Part shown: positions 24,660 through 36,600 of the stretch, piece after piece | Position numbering within the stretch: position 1 is the stretch's first letter | How the letters are laid out: each line of letters begins with the position of its first letter | Source of the DNA: Trichostrongylus colubriformis | Taxonomy: Eukaryota; Nematoda; Chromadorea; Rhabditida; Trichostrongylidae | Assembly: GCA_963978905.1 (NCBI GenBank) | Contig: OZ022261.1 | Location: 4,403,992 to 4,467,991, forward strand | Reading direction: 5' to 3' | Length of the DNA stretch: 64,000 bases | Translations under genes and position numbers: made by a program | The notes under the pieces: generated by a model | What the model was told of the DNA's origin: nothing | Database searches by the model: none | What the model saw: only the letters and a program-made list of their open reading frames with translations

Positions 24660-27600
24660 CTATGGATGATCCATATGGAAAAACTCACAACGAGGACGAG
24701 CACAGAGTTCCCAAACACTTTTTCTGTCGTTTCTCTCCAAGAAGTATGTGTACATGAGACCCTTGCCCTGCAAGTAAACGTAGTCTGGTTGAAATAAGGT
24801 TGGAGAGCTAGATGGCAGGTTCACATGTAGGATCATGGAGACACAACTGAAGATTAATCCTGTCTAAAATTACTAGATGCAACCGGTTGTGTGCCTTATG
24901 TCAAAATTTCGCACCGCGGCGTGGGGCGCGTCACGCGGTGCTCGGGAGTTAGGGGCGTTGTGTACAACTGAAGATTAATCCTGTCTAAAATTTCTATAGC
25001 CATTACACTATAATAATAGTGGTACCGGATGTGTAAGCGTTGGACCATCTAGCTCTATACTTGCACAATCGCGTAGCAATTCTTATCCGCGGTGCATAAT
25101 TTTGACGTAATACGCAACCGGTATTACTGACGCATTGTCAGAGATATGGCCGAGAGGTATGTTGAATGTGTGAAGCTCATGAAGAAAATGTGGCATAGCA
25201 CATCTTACTGTAATATAATATTATGATTTATGAAACATTTTGATAGCTTCTGCAATATGTGCTGGGTGTGCATGGTTAAGACAGATTTTCAGCAAGCATG
25301 CGGCGTGTGACGCGATGCGTGCGAGCTAGTTGTCCCGTGTGTAGTTGGGTCCTGAAGCGATCATGTGTTCAGCAACTCATCACTGGCGTAATCGCCTCCA
25401 TCGCGTCGCGAGTCGCGTAGCGAAATCTTTTCCTAACGAAGCACACCCACTGCGTTTAGTAAGCTTTTATAGTGAAGCCAACAAAAAATTGATCATGTAA
25501 ACAGTGTACATGCTTTGATTCTATGGCTTACCTTGATGTCAGTCATTCCTCTGTCAACGAATACGAAATTTTGGTTCGTTCGTAACGCGTTTGTTTTTGC
25601 CGTTTCCGAGACATGAATTCTTACTGGCACACCGCATGCCTCCATTTTACTCGCCACGTTGACCGAGTCTCCAAACAAGCAGTACCTTCGAGCAATACTC
25701 ATTATACCTGACTTTTCGTGAACCAGGATTCATGAGCGTTACCGTGGCATTTTCATTCCGACAACTCCGGCGACAACAGGGCCGGCGTGAACACCAACGC
25801 GGATTTTGATGGGTTTATGTGTGATAGGAGACAACACTAGTTTTGACTCCATAAGTAGTCCTGAACGTGAAGTATTATAGTTTTTCATGCAGGATGCTGG
25901 CACCATACCAGGGCATCGGAGCGCTGCTTTGGGTGGACCACAAAGGAAAGGTAGTATTGTGACGCAGAATTGTTTTTTTACTCTTCCCAGGACCTACTTG
26001 ACGACGCCAACCCTGCGGCAAGTATTTGATGCAAAACTTTCCTCATATGCGCCAATCACCACAATCTTTTCAAAATAACTAACCAATAGACACATTTAGT
26101 ACTCTCTCTGAATGGTTTTCACACGGATCAGGGACTCCTCCGACAACCATGTACGCGTCTCCAATGGTTTCTACTTTGTAAACATCGTGCTAAAAACAAA
26201 ATGCGAAGATTGATTCCAGCAGCGACAGTGCTCACAATTTTTCAAAAGATCAACATTTCTCGGTGGATTAATTCGGCGCTGACCGACACACTCTCTCATA
26301 ACTCCGATCGAAATTCATAAAACAAGAGATGTATACAGCACTGAATTTGTCTGCACAGCGTATGTAGTAGATGTTAGTATGATGTTGACAAATGGGTGTA
26401 GGTCAGGACACTCGAACTGGGTCTGGTTGCTAGCGGCGTCTTCGAAAAATGGAATTGGCGTCGGCTCTCAAGGGGGAGTTGGTGACATATCTATAGCCGA
26501 TCACTCGTACATCCATAGCTGAACTCGTTTCAATGAAGCCGCCTCTATACCCTGTTATGCCAGCGGCATGGCTTGGTGCGTCGTCTCTGCGCCTCCGCCC
26601 GTGCCATTCTCTCTCGCTGCCTGTGAGTACAGCCACGCCCTGCCGGCAGTATCGCTGCAGGGTATGAAAGGTAGTCTGGCAAATTTACTGCTACATACAT
26701 TTCTGCATTTCATGCACTCTGAATCGAGTTATGAGGAAGGGATTGGTGCAACGGATCAATCAGTCGAAAACAGTCACTCTCGATGAGCATGGATTGTAAA
26801 ATTTTGTGGATAAATTTTGATGAAGCAATGTCTGAAAAAGAGGTGGAGTAACTGACCAATTCAATTAAGCGGTCAAATCGAAGGTAGAGGTCATTCAGTA
26901 ATGTTACTACATCATATGGAGTGCATTTAGCACAAATATTTGTGAATGTAACAATATCGGTGAACAGCAAAGTACAGTCGGAAAAGTCACCTAAAAATAA
27001 TATTCAATCTACGTTGCATTGTGAATATGAGCCAGGCTTGAACCTCACTTGCTTCAATCATTTTTCCTTGACGCAGGGCATCAGCAATAGATGCTGGCAT
27101 CAATTCACATAGAAGTTCATCCGTTTTCTGCTTTTCAATTTCTAACTCGTTCGCCATCTTCTTCAAACATTTTGTTGTTTCCTCGAGCTTTCGGCTGAAT
27201 ATAGCATATTAATGTGAAAAATATTGCTGGAAAGGGGTGGGATGGTGAACTGGTCGTCAGAGTTCGTGTTTTATGCGATCACTTGGAAAGGATGAGATAC
27301 GCGGCAATCAGGCGATCAGGTGACAAATGAAATATCAATACGTATCTTTTCCTTTCCGTATGATCCCCAATGGCTTGAAACGGAGCTCTAAACAAACCTA
27401 AGTGGGGAAAGGAAAAGTTATTGGATGGTTTTCATAAAAAAGAAACAAAAGGAGAAGCAACAAATGGAACCTCATCACTTATTTTTGCATAGAAATGAAT
27501 CAACTATAAGTCAAATTACCGCAACAAACAAATGAAAGCTTCAGGATTGGGAATAGTAAGAGAAATTAAGACGATAACCTGACAATTGCACCCAGTCTGC

Positions 27601-30600
27601 ACGCATCTGTAGTGTACAGGCATTATTCACGATTTATCTTGAATGAATTGTCCACGGAAAAATGAGTTTCTTGTTACTCATATACTATTTATGTTGCATT
27701 TGCTTGATAAGAGGCGCATGCAAAGTTTCACGCGAAAAAGTAGGAATCTGCTGAGATACAGCTCCTCAAATCCTCGGCCGGATGGGCGGGGCTTCCGAGC
27801 AAGTGCCTTCCCAGAAGTCCGCCGTTCCCAACCGTGGCGGACTACGGGACGAGGCTTTTACTCGGAGGCCTGCTTAAAGCAAGGCTGTTCATCAGTGTAA
27901 CAGTAGGAAAGAAGAGACAAAACCGTGAAAAATCCGAGAAATAGAGACCCAAAAAACCCCCTACCCCCTTCGTTCTCGTACTCACCAGCCGGGGTAGACT
28001 GCAGACGGGCCGAGAGGCTCGATCAGTAGGCCGCAAACGTTGCCCCGCCTTCTCCGGCAACTAGCTTGGCTGATGAACTGCAGCACGAAACGCTATGCTG
28101 CGGGATCGTGACTGAACCCCTAGCCGCGCTTTTCCAATATAAGTTTCGCAAGCATCACCTACTCTGAAGTGGAAGGGCTGTTTTCAGGGACCGCCATTCC
28201 CAGTTCTCACACTCTCTTTACCCCCTCCCGGTGCCTTCGGGGGGGTGCGGTCGGAGCATTCGAGCGGCAAAAACGGTGCATCCTCGATAGTCACCCAATG
28301 ATATACTGCTCCTAGGAGATAAGCCTACTAATTTGATTATCAAGAGATGTGCCTTGAAAAACAGGCGTACAGAAGAGCGCGCATAACGTCACGTCGTGTT
28401 GAACGATACTGATGGGCTCTACAAGGGCATCGCTGATCAGCAAGAAGATGGAGAAGAGAAATGGAAACGAAGAAACTTTTCAGGGTCGAGGACGGAGTGT
28501 CACATGAAATGGAAGGAGTGGGGATGACGGTTGATGGGCGGCAGCAGCATTACTCAGCGCATGGCTGAACGCCGTGTCAGTACCGAAATACACTAAGCAA
28601 GCAGAGCAACCATTTTTTGATTTCGTTTTTGTTCTTTGCAAAGTTCAGCTTGACTTAACGCAATTCACTCCATCTATGGATGATTCAGCTATGCATGCTC
28701 GATCAAGGAGTCAATATATGAACAATCTAGCACTATACCTTGAAGTTGAACGATTGTTCCTGTTACTGAAGGAATATGCAGAGGACAAAAACGTAAAGAG
28801 GGATGTGTCAAAGATTCAGTATGTCTATCCTCGCAAAAATCTACGCGATTCCGCTACCACTCACCGTAAAGACACCGGAAAGGCAGCCCCGAAATCTGGC
28901 GGCCTGTAGAACACTTGTGGAACATGAATGTAGGGAGCTCAGCAATGTAACAGCACAGAAAGAACGAAATAAAAAGGCAAAAACCCGAGAAGTAGGAAGT
29001 CGAAAACCCCCTCTCCTTCCACTCTGAATGCCACCAAAGCCACAAAGCCCTACCGCATCTGCTGAGGATTGAGCATCGTGGACAGGGCGCATCACTCTAT
29101 GTTGTGTTGCCTTGGCGCGGCTTCACGATATGACCAGCGAGGCATTTTGGCGCGCTGCGAAGTAGTTCGCGTGGCGCGGTGACCTAATTGAGAATTTTGA
29201 CGCCCACCTATATCGGAGTATTCATCCGTGAAGAATACAATAATAAAACTAGATTTTTCAATAAAACTTGCTATCGATTTACGTACTTCAATTCGACTTG
29301 ACTCATCCGGCTCTGGTTGAGCATGATAAGGTCCCTCGTTCCATCATGTCTTTGCATATCACTAATATGGAGGTTCCGTTCGATAAGTTCTCTAACTGTA
29401 GTAACGTTTACTGAAGAAACATAAAGAATGTAGTTTCCTCCATCGATGAGAACCATTGAACCTGAAGTTACTCTTTCAAAGCTCGTCATAAGCCTAACTC
29501 ATTTCTTCCTCAAAAATACACCTCACGTTTTCTTAAAAGGCACACCTCTCCATAATAAGATTATATGAATATCTTCTCGGAGCAGTGCATCCTTGATTAA
29601 TTGTCCAGTCGCACCTTATTTGCGCTGCCGTGATGAGCCATCACGGCGCTACATCTACTCTAATTGGAACTAAACACGCGCAATTAGCTTAGGTGGGCGA
29701 GGTGTGTACACTTATGATAGAAAATCGCATGGCCGCCCGCGACGAGCGACACGGCGAGTGCGAGTCGTTTGCAGCTTTATTTGTTGAAACAGCATCAACA
29801 ACAACATAGGCGACTTCCGAAGCTTCCAAACTGCAATCTTCGAAGATCCTTCACGATATCAGCCCATTGCGTCTTGAGCGGAATTCCAAACGACACGTAC
29901 TGATGGCGGCGCGAGTGCGACGCCGTGAAGTGATTTCTGTCATATGTGTACACACACAGGTGGACGTGACTAGCTCGGGTTCGGTTCTCCAAGTACTCAC
30001 TGATTCAAGAGGACAAGTCGGCAGACTCATCACTCAAGTGTGCTTTTATTATTAAAAGAAGAAATCAAAGAGAGCACATGGCAACATATGCGTTTTACCA
30101 GTCTTCACAAATTTCTACTCCCCATTATTTATTCATTTATAGCGTCAATTTTGACACCGTCAATCAAAACCTACTTTCTTGCTAACAATCATCTGCGCTC
30201 ATTGTCAATGCAACTTGTATCTACTGCATTCCATACATTGGTAAGTAAATGAACATCTACCTGTTGTAACTTTTGCTACAGCTAAGAAACGATATGTGAT
30301 CGTCTGTTTGCGTTAGCGTCTGTTTGCGAATGTTGTGGCTTTTTTTTTTAAACTGCATAAAAGAAAGAGCATGGCATGAGCAGTCGATGTGCCCCAATGA
30401 CTCAGTCGTGCCGCGTATGTGCTATTAAAGACACCGGAAGGGGGTAATTTTTGGCCTACGGTAGAACAGTCGTAGTTCGGACGAGTTCAAGGGGCCGCCA
30501 TTGCACAAACTGGCCAATTTGACGCCTTGGCATGGTGCCAAGAGGAGATATTTTAATAATCAAGTTGTTCTTTTCTTTTACTTTTACTTTTGTTCTTTCT

Positions 30601-33600
30601 TGTATTGTTTCTAGATGTACTTACATAGATGCTAATGTAGTTGGGAAGGGGCACTTCACTGCGTTTGGAGTCAGATGCTAAAATTAACGTTGGCCCGTGG
30701 CCCGACTCCTACAGCGGGCAACTCGGAAAGACAGTGTGTTGATGCGAATGTAATGCGAATACACACCACAGCGTCGCGCTTTTGAATCCGGGTTTTTTCG
30801 CCGATTACCACTTCTAACCTTGAATTTTCCTTACGAAATGCTCATTTCTTTGCATCTTCCTCTTGTTTCGGACCCCTTCCGGTTCCTTTAAGACAAGAAA
30901 GTCGCACCGCGCTCATCGTGTCGCGGCGTCCGCCATGTGACGCGATGGATGTGAGCTAGGGACGCTCTACTAGTTGGGTCCTAAAGCGAAAACAATACCT
31001 TACGCCTCAATTCACATGTAATGGCTCTAGAAATCGTATAATACGGCGCTCCTAGCTCGCACTCACCGGCCGCAAACGGCTACACGAATTTTTTGTCCTT
31101 AAACACACCCCAACCTTGAAAGTTTCGGACCGACCTATCTACCCCAGAGCGGAGTGAGTACTTCTTATGAGGAGGTGGGCCCTTAAAGTGGAAAGTCTTA
31201 GCATCGCTCACCTTTGAGAAGAATAGGCTCGGTTTCCTCCTTCTTGCTATGCACAATATCTCCAATTCCTCTCATTTTAAATACAAAGAGGCTATTTTTG
31301 AAAGCCAAAATTGACTCATAGGAAAACGGCACCTGAAGTGATTTGTGAGGTTATCGCTGAAAATCCTTACAAGGTAGTTTAATCCTAGTAGTACGAAATT
31401 CGGAAAAAAATTGGACATACCTCTGGATGCACAAGTTCTAGAATATCTGTTACTTTGGTCTCCTGTCGAATAGCTAGAGGATAAGCATTTCTAATGTAAT
31501 GTCCAAAGTGTTCAATGAATAAATCCTTGTCAAAACAGATGTGATATGGGAATGCGATCGAGAAGTCATCCGAACTCATGTCAAATCCTCCCTAGATCAA
31601 TAAATGGAGCATATACAAAAGTTGACGTCGAATGCATTTCTTTGATAGAGGGCTCATGGTGCTATGGGATGTAGGGATATGCGACTGTACTCGCTTGATG
31701 TATGGCCCGCCAACTGTATAAAAACGCGAGACAGGATAATCTTGGCCTTCGGTTCGCAGCTTGCCGCATTTGCACACACGACGCTTTGCCATGACATCGA
31801 GTGTGAATTCACTAGACGTTCTATCATAAACACTCTTCTTTCCTAGTCTTTAACTTATTCTTCCCTTCGTTGTCTTACCTGTTTGTTGCTTATTGTTGCA
31901 TCACTTGCTTTACATCATCAATCAATGACGACATCAAATGACAGTGGCACCAGTCCGGCGCTGGCAGGCAACTCGGCCACTGGAGCATGTAGCTCGAGGT
32001 GAAGCGCGTTAGGATCGCTATAATGTCCCAGGAGCGCGTTTTTAACACGCGTTTCGCTACCCATTTTCTCTTCTGAGCTCGAGTGTTTGTTTACAAAGAA
32101 TATTTTTTCGAATAAACTTCCATTCTTGCTCACCTCCCGGAGCCTTTAAGGCGCACCACGCAAAATCTGACAGCATTTGTTGTTGTGGCATCCTATTAAA
32201 GGTTGATAACCGCACTTAAAAACCGCTCACTGCTAATCCAAAACTGGCTGTAGTACCAATGCCAGGGACGGACTCGTGCAAAGGAGGGGCTGCCTTCAGC
32301 CCTAGCACGAACTGATCGTCGTTCCAACAGCAACCAGATGCAACTCAAAGTGAGCCTGTATCACTCCGCCACTTTGTTTTAACGGGTAAGGGGTGATGAA
32401 TCTGTCAATTTAAAAGTTTCTTTGAAGAGTAACTGGCTAGAATTAAGCTGCCGATCCAACACATGCTATATAGGCTAAAAGGTGATAGTAATTCGTAGTA
32501 TCACTGACGAAGCTGTACACACACCTTTTCAGTCAAAACATGTTAGATCCGAAATTCCGTGAGAGCGAGTTTTGTGGAAGAAAATGAAATACGAAAAAAG
32601 TAAAGAAAAGTTTTAAGTGGACATTGTGGAGGGTTTGCTCCCATGTATATTCATACTCGTAAGAAGCAACGTTTGCAACTATTGATGGGCCATGCTTTTG
32701 AAGGCACATTCCAGGATTACCTTGAGTGGGTTAAAACGATCAGTTATGAAATAAGAGGAGTTGAGAAATACGCCACCAAACAAAAAACCGACAGAGGCCT
32801 CTAAAATTGGCAAAAATTGGGTATTTTGGCATCTGACCTTGTGCGAGTTTGTCGTGTGAAGGTTCATGAGGATCTTTGAGATACCACCTGTTTTCCCATG
32901 TCAACGTCTCCCTTACTACTGGAATCTATTCCTAATCTCATCTTACCACATAAGCGTAGGCATCTTCTTCCATACTGTTGTTACCGTTGCCATCGTCACC
33001 GCCAGCAGTCACGTCTATGGTGGGCGGGCCACAGCTGCATGGTGGATGGAGTCGCGCTGGCTTTTTTGGCTCTGCCCGCTCTAGAAACTCACACTCGCGC
33101 TCCGGTAAAGGTACAGCCTATGGGGCTGGGGTCGAACTATCTGACCACGGAGGAAGCTGCTATACTCAATGATCCTGAAATGTGCCTCCAAAGGAGTCGT
33201 CTACGAAAAAAAATGAGCTTCTTTGTTACCCATATACTTATGTTGTATTTGCCTAATAAGAGCCGCATGCAAAGTTCCACGCGAAAAGTGAGAATTCGGC
33301 TAAGATACAGCTCCCCAAATTTTCGGTCGGGTGAGCGGGGTCTCGGAGTGGAACCCCCGTCCTGTCGTCCGCCGCGGTTGGGAACGGATAGTGGGACCAA
33401 CTACGTAACTTTCTGTTCCTACAATGCGTCTTCGACAGCGGCGGACGACGGGGTGAGCATTCGCTCGGAGGCCCTGCCCACCTGCCCAAGACTTTGTGGT
33501 GCTGTATCTTACCCAGATTAACATTTTCGCGTGGAACTGTGCAAGCGGCCTACATTAGGCAAATACAACATACATATATGAGTATCAGAAAAACCCATTT

Positions 33601-36600
33601 TTTCCGTGAACGATTCCTATAAACGAGTTTCGCTCCCTCGTGACCATTGTTAAATGACAGAAGAAGGACGAGTCGATGAACTGGTCGATAGGATAATAAT
33701 ACGTGCGCTTCCTTTTAGCAGTGAGGTTGAGCAACAAACCAACCGCGTTCCTTTCGAGCTGTTCCACCCTGCTTGATATTGCTTTGTTAGGATGACCTCC
33801 TGCGGTCTCCACCTGGCTAATTATAAACACAACATGCTCGGTCACGAAGGCATCTGAATGGGTTCATTGAAGTTTTATTATGTTCTAATGAGTACTGCTT
33901 TCGGTTAGCAATGTTTTTTCTCACAAGTGAAATAAAAGTACGTGATGCTACAGGAGGAAAGTGGGGTAACCAGACAATTTCGAAATCGCCTGGATTCATG
34001 TACATCACTTTTTCCGCTGCGAGACTACTGTATCCATTCCCTCCTCAGAGAGAGAGAGAGCCACAACCATTGCAGTTACTCCCAGGGGCTATTCAAAAAT
34101 TCGAGTATTTCACGCGACCAGATACAAGCAGCAACCACTTACGGTGAAGACAGCCGACGCGCGCCTTTCGAGCGTGGATGCAGCGGGTGAGACAGCTTTA
34201 ATAACCGTGATTTAGTAAAACCCATATTGCCTTCAGGATGATCCATTAAGATAGCCTATCTATAGTTTTGACAGAGTCGGTTGTTTGCACAGTGAGCACA
34301 TCCCGTACTATACGCCGCTAACATGAACTCGACGAGAAATGCGCGCAGAACCACAAAAGGCGTCGAAATCGTTGGACAGCCTTTATACTCTGCGGTGGTG
34401 CCGACGCGCGTGCCGGAGGCAAGGCGTGGCCGCATGCAAGGGCAGCGAGGCAGAGTGGCACGGGCGGAGACGCAGAGATTGCGCGGCCACGCCCTGTCGC
34501 TGACACTGCAGAGTATGAAGTCGTAATAAGCGGCGTCACGGAATCCATATCCATTGAATAGAGTCGCAGTCAGCTCTCCTCAATTCCAGCTATAACCCAC
34601 TTCAACAGATTCTTTCATCAGGTCGAAGTTTAGTCACTGGCGGGAACCCGTCTGGGAGGATGGAATGAGGACGTGGGCACCGATAGTTCCCCAATATGAA
34701 GCTTACACAGACAATTCCAAAAAAAATGAAAAATTTACCTAAATGCTCCTGCTTCCTCTCTTGCACTTTCATGACGACTTCCGTGTCATAAATACGACGT
34801 GCAACTTCACGGACCACACCTATTGTAAATGAATTCTTTCAAGAATTTGACACCACCAGGATGCCCTTTTCCGAACCTTTGACTATGGGGTAGAGACCAC
34901 TCCTTTTTGAGTAGTAATGTAGGAGCAAAGTTCCATCTGGCTGGGGCTCGCAGCGAAACGATGGTCCACGTAACTTTGTCTGGTAAACCACGTGATCGAT
35001 AAAATAATGCAAGGAGTCCAGAGAATCCAGAAATCCCTGGAAATCACCAAGATTGGTAATATTTCATGCTAGCACATACTTGCATTTCTGTTAGGCTGAT
35101 CTGTCTAAAACGAGTTCCTACTCATAGTCCGCGTGGGATAAGGAGGAAGTAAGAACTGGGAAGACAAGTTCTCATGTAACAAGTATTCCAGTCCAGAATA
35201 AGTGATGTGTGGTGAAACTCGTACTGAAAAAGCGTGGTCGAGGATCCTGTCATGACCCCGTACCACTGCGAGTCGCAGTGCCACGCGAGGGAAGTTGCCG
35301 GCTGGGGCGGGACTACGTTCAGGGCCGGCTGACTTAGCCCCTCGCCCGCCTGCACCTGCCCCACCGACTAGTGATGCAGAGAGATGTGAAAGAGAAATTG
35401 AAAAGGGTATTTTTGAGTTACTATTTCTGATTTTACGCTACAGATTTCCTCTTTCTCTACTGTCACCTGTTGAGCATCCTAATTTTCATATTCCACAATT
35501 TGCCAAATTTACCCCTTCCGATGTTTTCAAAGGTACGCTGGAGAATAATAAGCTGGAGGGGAAACGTTGAAAACCACACCGACCATATTCCTCACAATCT
35601 TCTAAGCAATGATATCAGCCCATTCTGGAAAAATGGGCTTTTGTGGCTAGATCTGCATCACACTCAAGCTGAATATTTCTTGACCACAGGCCCCTCGCAG
35701 CAGAAAAATAATCCTCGAAAAAAAAAGAAAGCATAAGAGAGAATAGCTGAACTGTGGAAATGGGGGGAGGGGTGCCAAAATTGCTTTTTCTCTGCTTTCA
35801 GCGCTGAATCAGTCAGATTTTATTACATTTTGACTCGGTTTTCTACTGTGGTGTTCGACAACATATTCGCAGGAGCGCCAAACTCCACAACAACCTTCTA
35901 TAGGTACATGATCGGATGCTTTACGCAGACAGTGTGATGAAAATCTTGAACTCGGCGAGATCGCCGGTTCCATTACCCCACACAATCCTTCTGAGCTCCA
36001 TTCCTGGGTAGTTGCGTGCGGCATTTTGAATTAGATTATGCAGTTGGCTATCGCGTTTGCTCTCAATTCTCAGCCGTTTTCAAGTAGCAGAGCGGCATTA
36101 CCATTATGCACATCTCCTGACGTGGCAGGTGTATGTCATGGGAGATGACATCGGGGATCATAGCAATATCACCCGAAGGGTAAGACCGCGTTCATATTCA
36201 GCAGCGGTAAGGTGTGGTTGTGCTCACAAACTTGCGAGGTAGAGTGGCACGTCGGAGGTGCAGAGACGCAGGCAAAAAGACGAGATGGCATAGGTGGAGA
36301 CGCAGAGACACGTAGCCTTGTTCTGCCGCCGGAACCGCAGGTACTATGAACGCTGCCTAATACATGTGTGATTTTTCAGAGACGCGACGGCCTCCAGGAA
36401 GCTGCCCACGAGAAAATGAAGAATTAGTTGAGCTGGTTGTGCTGATGGCGTAAGTGTTTTTGAGCTGGATATGTGCCATCACTTTCTGGTTCGGAAATAT
36501 TTTACTTCATTATTTTCATGTGCTGAATTACTCTGCGCTTTATGAGTGTGAACCATGAACCATTCATATGTTTTTCGGATCCCCTTCCATGTTCAGACGG

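Noticed and set aside
32898..33521. 207-codon plus-strand open frame, the longest in the window
   Set aside because: It runs through a family B inverted-repeat element and unrelated flank; other copies of the element are not open in this frame.
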